From: Tanypteryx hageni
Lineage: Eukaryota; Arthropoda; Insecta; Odonata; Petaluridae
Direction: 5' to 3'
Length of the DNA: 64,000 nucleotides
Assembly: GCA_028673005.1 (NCBI GenBank)
Contig: CM054115.1
Span: 53,023,738 to 53,087,737 of the forward strand
The position numbers were made by a program, and so were the translations under genes. Below the pieces are notes generated by a model. That model ran no database searches. It worked only from the letters and a program-made list of their open reading frames with translations, and had not been told where the DNA came from. Below, piece by piece: positions 46,473-57,901 of the stretch (positions are counted from its first letter, which is position 1; each line of letters opens with the position of its first letter).

Positions 46473-47148
46473 CTGATGTGGCCATTACACCACTTTCTCC
46501 ATATCTTTACATTCCAAATAGGTTACATAATTATAATATTTTAAGAAACTGCGAGAAAATTTTAGATTTTACAAAGAACAGAAATAAACTCAAACCATAG
46601 CCTTCTGATTTTGGATATAGCCACAAAGCTCCAATAATTAAGAAAAGAAAATGGAGTGTTACTAAGACGTAACTAAGCGTTAATTGTTAACAATAGTTTT
46701 CGGTAGGTGGATTGGTGGTGGCAGCTAAATAATTTAGTTTTTAAGATATCTGCTAAAAAATATTTCAAACAAAGGTTGTAGAAAATTTAATTTTCTACAA
46801 CTTTTATTCCAATATATTTTTACATTTATGAAATATTAAAGCAAATATTTCAAAATAACGGATAAGTGATTAGAGTGAACACCCACTTTCGGTTGACCGA
46901 TTTTTACAAAAGACTAATCTGTTCTTGTGACTTTTATAAAAATGTTAAATATAAAATTTCGCGTTGCCCGATTAATAGTTTTTGAGTTAGAGTACCCACA
47001 AAAAAGCTATCACATACACACCGACATCATCGGAAAAAATTGTCAAAACGTGTTCATGGGACCTCAAAACATGTATTTCAGTTGAAATCTCGAATTCGAT
47101 TTTTTTCGTGATAACAATACTTTCCCCAATACTACGTATGGGGAAAGT
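46473..47148 (-). repeat. Family A repeat, copy 4 (minus, full length, long subfamily)
   Basis: On the minus strand it runs from ACTTTCCCCATACGTAGTAT (a hairpin with GGGGAAAGT) through all family boxes to GGAGAAAGTGG and the CCACATCAG end at 46473. The 'gatattggctatag'-type segment of the long subfamily is present. It is the most complete long-subfamily copy. Confidence 0.85.
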
Positions 47149-47418
47149 AAAAATTGTATTCCGGCTATGTATTATATCTACTGAAGATTTTTGGGTATGA
47201 TTATTCCTCCAAATGATACGGCAGAGAATTTATCATATAGAGAAACAAATTTAATGTGCGCGATAAGTTAGTCTGCAAACCTTGAGTTTGGTTTTTTGTA
47301 TAAAAAAAACTTTCGGACCTCTATGACCAATGTATCGATCGCAAATAGACATTTACTGACTCATCAAGCTTCCCGTTACCGAGCAACGTCAAAATATTTA
47401 TTGATCATTCTCGTAAAT

Positions 47419-47971
47419 GTTCTCTAACTCAAAAACTATTAATCGGGCAACGCGAAATTTTATATTTAACATTTTTATAAAAGTCACAAGAACATATTAG
47501 TCTTTGGAAAAAATCTGTCAACCGAAAGTGGGTTTTTACTCTTATCACCTATCCGTTATTTTTAAATATTTGCTTTAATATTTCATAAATGTAAAAATAT
47601 ATTGGAATAAAAGTTGTAGAAAATTTAATTTTCTACAACCTTTGTTTAAAATATTTTTCCATATAATGCATTGTTTAGGAGATATCTTAAAAACTAAATT
47701 ATTTAGCTGCCACCACCACTCCACCTACCGACGACTATTGTTGACAATTAACGCTTAGTTAGTTACCTCTTAGTAACGCTCGTTTTTATTTTCTTAATTA
47801 TTGGAGCTTTGTAGCTATATCCAATATCAGGAGGCTATGGCTTGAGTTTATTTCTGTTCTTTGTAAAGTAAAATTTTCTCGCAGATTCTTAAAATATTAT
47901 AATTATGTAACCTATTTGGAATTTTTAGAAATATTACAGGTATGGAGAAAGTAATTTGGTGGCAACATCAG
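47419..47971 (+). repeat. Family A repeat, copy 5 (plus, 5' truncated)
   Basis: Starts within the family at 'tctaactcaaaaactattaa' and runs to TATGGAGAAAGT and an ACATCAG end. It lies tail-out from copy 4, about 270 bases away, repeating the palindromic arrangement seen at 518-1724. Part of the intervening 47149-47418 is unrelated sequence. Confidence 0.82.
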
Positions 47972-49080
47972 ATTTTTATGCTGATTTTTAAGCTATATTT
48001 ATCAGTTTTTACTCTGCACATTTTTGGCTTGAAAATGGAATGATATTTGAACCGTAGCTAAAATGAAAATTATGATAATTCGAAAGGGGCGAAATAAATA
48101 ACAACTTAGCTGCATAAAAATGAATCCTATTATATCGACTCGTTCGGTCACGAACACTACATTGCGGTACTAATTTTGACCGCCCGATAAAAAATGCACG
48201 ATTTTGGTCGTGTTTACTATGAGACAAAATGTGAAAAAACGTCATATCGTTACGTAATATAGTAGTCCCCTGAAAAAATGAGGAGGAAACGTTATAAAAT
48301 CGCCAAAAACTTTAAAATTACATCCTCGTCAACCGCCATCCAATTCTGGTAATTGAATTCGTTGAATACTCGTGATGCAATTACGTTTACTTTTGAAGCA
48401 GAGTAAGACATGCGAATGGCGGGAGCGGGATTAAGAAAACGCACTCATAAAAACTCTTAAATTATTAAAAAGCGCTTTCAGATTATAAGATAAGTGGCAG
48501 AGAGAAGGAAAATAACCTAAGATGGCGTCGCAGTCGATTAGAAATTTATGATAGCGTATTTTCCATCCGTTTAAATGAAAACGTTTCTTGGGAGATAAAG
48601 GACGACACGAGAATATTGTTTTTGAGTGCGCCTGTTAGGTGGCGTGTCTTCCTCCTCAAGACGAGAGGACGATATAAAAAGAAAAGAAGACTGGATTATT
48701 ATATGGAATGAATGGATTGCTCATCTCGGATCCTTTTTTTCGATTCGCGCTTGGATATCTTCAGCGGTCGTATAAGGTTATCTCTTTCGATCGCACTGCT
48801 AAAAAGATAGCGTTAACGCGCATGCGCACAACCACAAACGATGGACAGACGATATCTTCTTGTACATTCGCGGACAAAGTCAATGTGTTACTTGCGACAA
48901 AAGGCGAGAACAAACGCGCTAACACTTAAGGCATGCTTTCAAGCCGAACATTTTTATACATGTCGTGGAAACGTGCATGTACGCCACTGTCCATTCAAAT
49001 GGATGAAGGCATGCGTGCAAATACCCAGGTGTGCAGATCCATACGCACGCACATGCCAGTCATCATCATAGGTAGTCTGT
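47972..49080. other. Unassigned stretch
   Basis: About 1.1 kb with short unrecognised frames (up to 78 codons) and no matching repeat. Confidence 0.5.
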
Positions 49081-49690
49081 CCATAGACAGGCCCGTGATT
49101 ATTCACAGTTAAACCTGGTTTTCCATTTACTCCTATTTTCCGCTGTCTTATTCATATCTTGATAAACTCTCCTTCTCTTTTAAATCGTCTATCAGCTGAA
49201 ACCTTTTCCTACCTCTTTCCCCTTTTCCGTCTAGTTTATCTTCTATCACGTCTTTAATTATACTCTCTCTCCTCAGGTAATGTCCAACACAGTTTGCCTT
49301 CCTCTTTTTAATAGTCTGTATAATCATTCGCTTCTCTCCTACTCTTCTTAGCACTTCATCGTTTTTCATCCTATTTGTCCATTTTATCTTCAGGATTCTC
49401 CTCCAAGTCCACATTTCAAAGCTTTCCAAGTATTTGATGCCATTTTTCCTTAGTGTCCATGTTTCTGCCCCGTACAAACCTATTCTCCATACATAGCATT
49501 TTATGAACTTCTTGCGAATATCTTCCCTTATATTCCCCGTAAGTAGGTGTTTCTTTCTTCTGAAAGCCACTTTTGCTTTTCCTATTCTAGTTCTGATCTC
49601 ATCCGTACATTTTGCACCTCTTGTTATGATGCTTACAAGGTATTTTTTCTGCAACTGAAACGTCGATATATCGACTTTTAGATGAATCCA
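49081..49690 (-). pseudogene. LINE reverse-transcriptase C-terminal remnant, 5' truncated
   Basis: The 168-codon frame 49148-49654 (minus) is the region after the reverse-transcriptase domain of a non-LTR retrotransposon polyprotein. It opens with KYLVSIITRGAKCTDEIRTR, matching the usual YLGS-I-x-DG...EIR-RI motif. It has YGAETWTL in the middle, then LESFEMWTWRRILKIKWTNR and NDEVLRRV. This order is the standard C-terminal part of RTE/CR1-like elements. The polymerase and endonuclease parts are absent, as expected from 5' truncation during target-primed integration. The short stretch after the stop (49081-49147) is probable 3' untranslated sequence; no poly-A tail is evident. It is open over its length, so it is a fairly recent insertion, but it cannot encode an enzyme. 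Confidence 0.9.
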
Positions 49691-50849
49691 ATTATTTTTT
49701 CAGTTATTTTACTTGTTCAGTAAGTGAGATTTTTATTGCAGTAATTTTATATAAATCGAAATATTTTCCTCTTTTCCTGAGATACTATTCATGGAGGTTT
49801 CGCTATAATTATCCAAAACTATATTCAAACATTAGTCATGTTTATAAACACACTCACGCATAGATATACGTACATATATGCACGAACATACCAGTTCAAT
49901 ACTGTCGTATGCAATACAAGGACATATAACACCACTCTTTCACGCACATGCACTCACACCATATAACCACATACACGCAGTTCAGCTAACAGACACAATC
50001 TCCCAGACTTTCCATATTTTTTGCCACGTACCCTTTTATTTCGAGCTTCCTTTCTCCTCCGCAATTCTCAGGGGTGGTGCGGACAACGAGAATATGGGCG
50101 GTGTGAAAAGAGAAGGGACGAGATCTGTGCCAAAATTCGTAATTGCGGAGCAGCAAAAAAAAATAATGAAAGGGAAGCCTCATTTTGTCACAGTGTGAGG
50201 TCGTGGAATTCTTTGGATTCCTCTTCCTTTCTCGTTCTCTCTCTCTCTTCTACCCACCTCCACATAACGCAACCTTTTCTTCCCTGATGGGTTTGCCAGT
50301 TCACCGGGATTCCCGCCAAAAATCAGTGAATTTTTTTCCCGCCGTAGAGCGCGAAGGGGAAGCGGGAACTTCCTTCAAGTGGTGCGCGTCGAGGCGTAAC
50401 GGGGATTGCGAGAGAGATTGCGGAGATTTCCAGTTAAATTTGTTTTCTTTCGTCGTGCCATCCGTCCCGTACCCTCTGGCTACCGCGAGATGCACGCCTG
50501 CTAATTGAAACGCTCGGGAAAATTTTTCGACGGGAAATTTTTTTTGTGCCTTCGTCGAGAATTGGTAGCGTATTTTAAGACGGGCTGTGATTTGATGGAA
50601 AGAGAGAGCGAGCGCCATTAACGACAGCGGTTGTAAAGGAAATGAAAATTCGAAAGAAAAATTAAAAACCGATAGATGATTTTTAAGAGAGTTCCCTTGA
50701 GTGCAACGCATTCTTTTAAGAACAAAGGGTAAATTCCACTGAAAATATCGTTTTATTGAACAAATATTTTGTTAGGAACTACACCCCATTGAAAAGTAAG
50801 GATCGAACAATTAGGTTGTTAATTTCTTGTAATGTTTGAGCATCTGCAG
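49691..50849. other. Unassigned stretch
   Basis: About 1.15 kb. Overlapping frames of 65-136 codons on both strands (49878-50711) are mutually antisense and unrecognised. CACACT/CACGCA microsatellite-like words occur at 49850-49980. Confidence 0.45.
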
Positions 50850-52110
50850 CTCAATCCGCTGCTCAATCCGCTGCTCAAACATCTGACAGCGAACGAAATC
50901 CTCCGCGTAGAGCAGTTTTGCTTTCGCAAACAGCACTCCTGTGCACTAACTTGTGAGTGTTTCAAGCTTCATCACTGGAGGTTTTAACATCGGCCACAAG
51001 ATGGCTACGGCTTTCCTGGACATCAGCAAGACATTTGGCAGGATCTGACGCTCGGATATACTTGCTAAGATGCTCCGGATAGGAATACCTCGACCATTTA
51101 TCCATCTTATGCGCTCTTACCTGGAGAGAGGGGAGTTGGGAGAGCAATGGCAGTAGAAGTAGTCTTTTTTCCACCTGATACGCGCAAGAGTACGACAGGG
51201 CTTAGTCCTTAGACCATTGCAGTTCGAACTCTACACTCATGACTTCCCATGGGATCATGTGCGTCAGACGATTGTTGGTCTTTATTCTGACGACGCTGTA
51301 GTTCTTTTAATTTGGCTGTCAACTACCTCCAAAGTGGTACAGTAAGAGCAGGATTGTGCCAATCCCTGAAAAACTTTTGCAGTGGTGTCCCGACACGGAC
51401 CTGCGCTTCCGCTCGAGAACCTCGCTATTATGGGACAAAATATCGCATGGTCCAGCGAAGCAAAATATCTGGGAATCATCCTTGGCAGGGGGCTCAATTG
51501 AAAAGCAGAAACAAAAAGGGGAGGTGGTAGTGCTCCCTTGGGCCCATCCTGGGTTCGAAGAGCGGTCGGAACCAAATTTAGGACTATAAGTCCTGCGTAC
51601 TTCTGGTTATCCTCTACGCCCAAGGCTTACAAACTGAGTGGGGGGGGAGGTGGGGGCGAAAGATTTTACAGGGGAGCCATCGGTTCTCCTGTCAAAGTGA
51701 AACGCGATTTTCAGCAAGTTTCCTGAACCGAGACCAAAGTGGCGGCTATCTGGTTTTTCTTTACCGGAGAATATCAAATTCGACGCTTTAACTATCCTCA
51801 CATTTATAAGAATTTATTTCAAAGAACACAGACAAATATTGAATTAAAATGGGAAGCGCAGCGGTTTTCAGTCATGAAAAGTTGGAGGCGGCTTGAAAAG
51901 TTGGCGCACCGCTGCTCTATGCGTCGCCTATTTGGTACACATCATTGCCCACAAACCTCAAAGGCATCTGCACAGTGCAGGACACAGCACTCAGGAGGAC
52001 CTTTGACATCACATGGAACATCTAAGTCAGAACATCTGAACCACTAAGTACTGCAGGATTACGTAAAACCTCTCCCTGAAGTTTTACTACGAAGTGCGCA
52101 ACTCTTCTCC
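50850..52110 (+). pseudogene. Jockey-like LINE reverse-transcriptase remnant
   Basis: A non-LTR reverse-transcriptase domain readable only by switching frames. In order: EQFCFRKQHS (block before motif A), ITGGFNIGHK, then ATAFLDISKTFG, the motif-A block F-DI-KAFD with its catalytic aspartate. After SDILAKMLRIGIPRPFI comes VRQGLVLRPL (the VPQGS-LGPLLF block), ELYTHDF, and LYSDDAVVL (motif C, normally YADD). EAKYLGIILGRGLN follows, the usual post-catalytic block. At least three frameshifts and several stops are present, and motif A has lost the final aspartate. Past 51640 the match fades. The enzyme would have copied element RNA at nicked target DNA; this copy is dead. Confidence 0.88.
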
Positions 52111-52299
52111 AATCAGCAACTCCAAACCAGGACTAATGCAGGCTGGTTTCCCATAAGATCAACAATACAAAATACCATAGCAACCTCTTAATGAAATGTC
52201 GAAAAAACGGAAAAAATGAACATAAACTTAAAATATGAGGGAAGAGAATGGAAGATAGAAAAGGAGGAAGAATGGGAGGTGCCTTCAGTTTAATATTTA

Positions 52300-52326
52300 A
52301 TCCACGCATACCCGTCATATTGACGG
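52300..52326 (+). mobile_element. Helitron 3' hairpin relic
   Basis: 'cacgcatacccgtcat-attgacgggc' reproduces the stem-loop of the Helitron end at 56634-56653 (CCCGTCAT...TGACGGG), but the AATTACG spacer and CTAG terminus are absent. It could be a Helitron end cut off during transposition or an eroded terminus. Confidence 0.55.
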
Positions 52327-52384
52327 GCTTTTGTTCAAATTAAGTATTAATGAAAACATCTCTACAGGATGGATTTAAGACTTC

Positions 52385-52605
52385 CTTTGTAACACAATTA
52401 GGGAAAAAAGTTCCTGGAATCAAGCCCGGGACATCAATCTTCGCCAAATAAAATAAGCTCGGATGTGGGCCGTGGCAGCTGGAGCCTCATACCATGTTTC
52501 GTGAAAATCGGTGATGCAAAAGTTGTGAGTGAGAGACACACTCAGACAGGACCATTCCATAAGGCTGTTTCCTTTGGAAACCAGGCTACTTACGTTCCAC
52601 TCATC
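52385..52605 (-). repeat. Repeat H, copy 1 (minus)
   Basis: The reverse complement of 58735-58955. Shared words are 'ggctggtttc-aaaggaaac', 'atggtcctgtctg-gtgtg', 'caacttttgca', 'ttggcgaagattga' and 'cccgggtttgattcca'. It is non-coding; the 79-codon plus frame at 52465-52704 is antisense and unsupported. Confidence 0.8.
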
Positions 52606-52773
52606 GAGGTGATTTCTTGGGATCGCTACGAACAGCCCATAGCTTCCCTTGTTCCAGCCTATTTACTGCTGACGAAAAGGTACCAACTTTATGTTGGCCA
52701 ATAACCTGCCTCAGCTTTTAACTCCATAATGGGCAAGTATATGTGAAACAGCGTTATGACAGGCTTATAGCTA

Positions 52774-54185
52774 GGCTTTGTAGAATTTCATGTTTATTTT
52801 TTTAATCGACGATTTAAATCGAAGTTTAGTTTCCCTAGAGATTTTCGACGAATATCGACGATTAAAATTACTACTAGTATAGGTTTGGTAGTTTTCGAAG
52901 TTTATTTTTCTTAAAAATCGACGTTTATTTTTCCTAAAAATCAGCGACCAATATCAACGTTTACTTGAATACATTTTACTAGGCTTGATAGTTTTCGACG
53001 TTAATATTTCTTAAAAAGAGACAACAACCATTGTTTATTTTCCTAAAAATCAACGACGTACATCAAAGTTTATTTTTATACATTTAATTGGGCATTTTAG
53101 TTTTCGACCTTAATATTTTGGCTATAATAATCCAAGAGGTTGATTAGCCAGAAATACACACAAACATCGACGTTTATATTTCTTAACAAGCGATAGATAA
53201 TATCGACGTTTATTTCAATACATATCATCAATTTTTATCTAGAAAAGCCTTATGAACTGAATTCATTCTAATTAAGTTTAATTAAAAGTGTATAAATAAA
53301 AAGAAGACATGTTGTTATCTATATTTTGGCGAATGTAATGTTGTTCTTTGGCCATCAACCTGGAACAGTTCATTTTTCACAATAAACCAGAAAGTATATT
53401 CTACTGGTTAATTCGTGCTCCTTATTCAAGAAATCGTGATCATTAGTGAGAAATTAATGTGACGTGAGTATAATGCACAACCTAATGTATGAATCAATAT
53501 TTTGATGAGAAATATCTCATCTTGTTGAGTAATAAATGACTATGAATGCGGATAAAACCCAGAATATGTATATGGAACGATGCTCCTTCGACAGCAATGC
53601 AATAGAAACTAAGCACAGGAGACACTCTAAGATGGATTATATATATTTTATGACATGGTGCTTTTGGAAATGTCATAAGGCCATCTGACGATTGGTACTC
53701 ATTTTTCAGTCCGGGGAAACCTTTCATGTCCTCTCTTGGAGGAGGTAGGTAGATAATGTCTCGCAGAGGGCGCGGTAGACGTCTCCCTACGTTTCGGTAA
53801 ATGGATTCCAAAGTGCGTATGGATTATCGGATCTGGCTAAGGGTAAAGAAAGAGCACAATACACCGATCATAATATTTTGTCCTTTACCTTTGGATCCCA
53901 CGGCTTCTCAGTGACATAAGCGACATTAGAAAGCAAATTCCGAATGTTGTGTGGCCGTTCGGTATGACAAATACAGGCTTTCTCTATCGTTTTGGGTGTT
54001 TGATGGTAAAACATGTTAGATTTGAGAGCAGATTACAAAATTTTAAAATCATGACGCATAAATTTCGTATAAAATGTAGCGTGAAAATCGACACTTATCG
54101 ACGACAATTCATTTTCGTCGAATATATTTTTTTTTAATTCGATGTTTATCGACGTTTATTGATTTAGATCGAATCCTACAAAACC
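52774..54185 (-). mobile_element. Family C element, copy 2 (minus)
   Basis: A full-length partner of 8775-10191, with better preserved ends: GGCTTTGTAGAATT at 52774 and AATCCTACAAAACC at 54185, reverse complementary. CGTCGA/TCGACG word arrays fill both subterminal zones. The central part contains a 105-codon minus frame (53494-53811) starting at TTG with an RPLRDIIYLPPPRED segment. Copy 1 carries the same frame with one additional in-frame codon and one stop. No known protein family is recognised. Confidence 0.8.
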
Positions 54186-54229
54186 AACCAATATATCTAT
54201 ATATTAAGTGTTTTATTTATTTTATTTTC

Positions 54230-54345
54230 CTAAAGGAGAATTTAATTATACAATTTCCCACTTCCTGTCTGCTAAGATAAGTATCGAAATATAATATGTA
54301 TCTAAATAACAAAAACTAGACAGTTTTTTACTTTTAAAAAGAACA
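54230..54345 (-). repeat. Repeat J, copy 2 (minus)
   Basis: The reverse complement of 6840-6965. In this copy it directly adjoins the left end of family C. Confidence 0.7.
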
Positions 54346-54491
54346 CTTCCAGCAGCCAACTTACAGCATAGCTGGTCGCTTGATCCAGCAGCTGACTATC
54401 ATGGAAGTTCTACATGAAGTTCATTATAGATACAATTAGTATTTATCTACACTCCTATATAAAGGGAAGTACCGATATACCGTGCTTGTTA

Positions 54492-54642
54492 CGGTTAATA
54501 CGATATTCCGGCTAATCGAATGTTCCGGTTAATAAGACATTCCGGCTAATCGGATTTTACGGTTAAGCAGATATTCTGGTTAACAGGATATTCCGGTAAA
54601 TGGGATATTCCGGTTAATGGGATATTCCGGTTGGTCGATAGC
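54492..54642 (+). repeat. 17-bp minisatellite, about 8.9 units
   Basis: Eight consecutive units of 17 bases based on CGGTTAATGGGATATTC, starting at 54492, 54509, 54526, 54543, 54560, 54577, 54594 and 54611, plus a partial ninth. The CGG and TTC positions are the most constant; the middle bases vary. The last two units are nearly identical. The unit resembles pogo-type terminal sequence (ACGGATTAACCGG), which may be its origin. Confidence 0.92.
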
Positions 54643-55204
54643 AATAGAAATGAAATTAAATGAAAAAAATAAGTAAATTCAATTTTTTTATTCGAGAACC
54701 ATGAAAAATAGCTATACGTATCTCAAGAAATAAATTAGAGAGAAATGTGAAAATATTTATTATAAAAGTTTGATTCTACGCAAGAACGTTAATTTAAAAT
54801 ATTTCTAATAAAATGCTGAAAGTGACCACTACGTTTATACATTCACGCACCAGAATGGATGCATAAACGTGCTGCTCTCCGCAGCACGTGTTCCGATTCT
54901 GCGGATGTTACATTTAATGGAGAGGATGGAGAGAGATGGGAGAATAGAAGACGAGCGGAAAGAAAGAGAGAAGGAATAGGTGGCAAATACCCTTGACGAA
55001 TTATAGGCAACAATCAGGGACGTAGCAGTCTATGGGGGGGGGGATGTATGTTGCGGAGAGCACGTTTAGGCAGCGTGATTTTGGCCACTGCAAGTATTTT
55101 ATCTAAGATATTTTAAATAAACATTTTCGAGTAACATGAAGTTTCAAACATGAACGTCTTCATATTTCAATAATGAGGTCAGCCTCAGCTCGGTGGGATT
55201 TACT
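54643..55204. other. Unassigned stretch with a possible hAT start
   Basis: About 560 bases, GA-rich near 54900-54980. CAGGGACGTAGCAGTC at 55017 followed by a poly-G run resembles a hAT terminus, but no partner end was found. Confidence 0.4.
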
Positions 55205-55334
55205 CATAATGAAAAAACAACTTTGTTGTTTCCACAAATTTTAATTTAAACACGACCGGTTTCACTGCGATCGTAGCATCATCAGGTGTTTGAATTAAAA
55301 TTTGCGGAAACAACAAAGTTATTTTTTCATTATG
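55205..55334. mobile_element. Foldback repeat with 49-bp arms
   Basis: The left arm 55205-55253 and right arm 55286-55334 are inverted ('cataatgaaaaaacaacttt' against 'aaagttattttttcattatg'; 'gtttccacaaattttaatt' against 'aattaaaatttgcggaaac'). The 32-base loop contains CGACCGGTTTCACTGCGATC and GCATCATCAGG. One arm also occurs alone at 34805. Confidence 0.88.
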
Positions 55335-55808
55335 CCTTCATATTTCTTTCTGATTTACCTATGTCTTGAGATACAGCCATTTTTCTCGATTCGTCCTGTA
55401 TAAATATATCAAAACACAACTCAATAAAGTAGGTCAACAATCACTGCTCTACGTGTTAACATATTTGTTATTTATAGAAGCAGGGCCGTGCCGATAGGTG
55501 AGGCGGCGGGGCGACCGCCTCAATCGCCTCTCGGAAGGGGCGCCAAAGTTTGACCACGATGAAAATCGCGATTTGGAATTAATAACACCCAAAACTCGAA
55601 AAATTACGCATCGGAGAGCTTAAAACATCTTCAAAACTGGAAACAAGGCCAACAGTGATCTCGGTCCAATTCCACGCTCTCCGTTATATTTCTTAGCAAA
55701 ACACGACACCGGTCTCTTAGAAAAAAACCTTCGTTATTTACCACAGGCTACTACCGACCCCCTATCTCTAGTCCGGCCATAAACCTTCCGGACCCCAAGG
55801 TTTAAATG

Positions 55809-55879
55809 CAGTCATTTCTCGTTTTACGCGGCAGATGCGTTCCTGAAAAGCTCCGCGTAAATTAAGAACCAATTTCCTA
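55809..55879 (+). mobile_element. pogo/Tigger-like terminal fragment cut by the Helitron
   Basis: CAGTCATTTCTCGTTTTACG, 'gcgttcctgaaaagc' and 'cgcgtaaattaagaacc' have the look of a Tigger-like end and share the 'gcgttcctgaaaa' box with 25388. It is broken at 55879 by the Helitron start; no continuation was seen after 56664. Confidence 0.5.
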
Positions 55880-56664
55880 TCTCTATTAATAAAAGGCAAT
55901 GCGAGTGTGTGCGTGTGTGGATAGCATATCTCGAAAACAGAAAAACTTAGAAACTTGAAACTTGGTACACTTAGTAATGGGACCATCTTAGGACCAGAAT
56001 TTTTATTTTTGGTGGGAGAGGGGAAGTGGAGGGTGGTGCATTTTCCCATAAGATAACAAGTAGAAATCGATTATTAGACTTACAGGTTTTTACTCTTTTA
56101 CAATTTAAAATTAGAAAAAATTGACCTACGATCTTGGCACCTGGACCGTTTTAAATAAAAATAAATAATGTTTGTTATTCTCACTGTCACATTTTGCCTA
56201 CGTTAGAAAATCACCCAAGTTCTACGTTTAAATCATATTTATTGAAAAATCTAGGATTTTGAACAGTATCTTGCCTTGCCAACCATGACATTGTTAAACC
56301 TCGAGACTGTATTGTCATCTTTATCCTTATACTATTATGCGTAAGGAAAGCGTGCTTTGAATGCTTTAATACGAGATAGAGGAAGAAAGAAAGGAGAGAG
56401 ACAGAGAGGGAGAGAGAAAAAATTAAATGTTCCATAAATTAAAAATTATTTTAGACATATAGGAATTGTATAGCGTAATTTATTTCTTTGTCATGCAATT
56501 TATATTCGTCCAAAATTATTTTTACTCTCTGGAGCACACGATTATGTGAATTTTATATTTATTGCTTACTTTTTAGTGCATGTAAAAGTTAGTTTCATTA
56601 ATTTTTACTTCAATTTTAACTTAATTCACGCATGCCCGTCATATATGACGGGCAATTACGCTAG
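55880..56664 (+). mobile_element. Non-autonomous Helitron, 785 bp
   Basis: Begins with TCTCTATTAATAAAAGGC after an A and ends with the perfect stem-loop GCCCGTCATATATGACGGGC (56634-56653), the 7-base spacer AATTACG and CTAG, followed by T. A TC start, a hairpin shortly before a CTRR end and insertion between A and T with no target duplication are the defining Helitron features. The 5' part has a GTGTGTGCGTGTGTGG run and 'ttgaaacttggtacac'. No Rep/helicase coding is present. The 93-codon minus frame at 55768-56049 is incidental. Confidence 0.88.
56070..56380 (+). repeat. Repeat K, copy 2 (inside the Helitron)
   Basis: The Helitron interior that recurs at 58015-58295 and, more diverged, at 25640-25860. 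The shared end is 'gtgctttgaatgcttta-tacgaga'. Confidence 0.7.
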
Positions 56665-57901
56665 TGAGAAATAATGGGAAAGGGGAAGGTTGAGTGCAAG
56701 GACCAAGCCGACACACAAGGATAAATTTCCAGGTAATAGACAAAATTACAGACTGTTACTCACTCATATAAAATATTTCTCAAGTAAAAGCAAAAATTAT
56801 TTTGATATAGTAAGCGTATTAAATGCATATCGACCGCGTAGAGAGTGAGCTTATAGCACAGAACTGCTACGCGTTGGCGGCTATGGGCAGTGGAGGAAAG
56901 CGGAGGCGAGTGGTGGTGATCCGTCTGGAATTGAGGTAACCTCCCATACGCACAGTCATTTCCAAAAGTATTCCAACAATTTGAGCGGCGCCGCTTTCGC
57001 GGCAGACTGAATTATAACTTCATATCTACGTGAATGTTAATCAAGCATTGCCACTCATATTTTTGACACTCACCATCCCATCACCTCAGAAAACCTATCC
57101 CTGCTAAAATCAATCAATCAGTACAGTAAACTTGATGCATACGAAAGCATATACATACATAAAAACAAAAACACGGTCATGAACAACGACCTAGGTATCA
57201 TCCCACACTCCCAACTTTTTCAGTTACTTAGTTAAACGGCTTCCTCACCTTCCACCCCCCCTTTCCCAACGGTCACTCTCGACATATATACCCCCTCTTT
57301 CCTTATACCACCCACATTACTGTAGATGACAGCGTAGCTGTTGAAACACCGTGTCTAGTTTTTTTAAAAAATTTTGGTTAGAGTCTACAGTGTGAGTGCC
57401 TCCTTGGAGTGTGTGTGTGTGCCTGTGTCTTCATCCAGGATTAGGTCTCCGACGTTCCCAACGGAGACCCGCAGCGCGTACGTGAGTTTTCTCTTTCCTT
57501 TTAATTGACGGTGAAGGATCTTTTACTGTTTATTTCGATAGTATTTGTCACATAACGGAAATAGCGAAAGTGACAAGGTCCAACTCTCAAAAACAGTCGA
57601 GATATATGCTTTAAAAAAAGTAAAAAGAAAACACTTGCAGAGTTTCTTCTTCCATTACTTGCTACTTATTAGCATTTTCCGTATATTCCACGTTATACAC
57701 CGAGGTAAGAATTCGGTTTGGCTGACGGAATGCACGAGGTTATAATGCGGTATATCTTTTTTTATAATTCATTGAGTTAAATTGTTGCTGCAGCCATCAT
57801 CATTTCATTTCACTTCGCTATTAAGTGAACCTCAGTTTCACAGACGAGTCGTAGGTAATTACAAGATAAATCAATCTCCGAACTATGTTTGACTGCTCGG
57901 T
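56665..57901. other. Unassigned stretch
   Basis: About 1.2 kb. A (GT)n run lies near 57410. 'gtagctgttgaaacaccgtg' at 57333 has the look of other insect repeats, but no second copy exists here. No gene. Confidence 0.45.
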
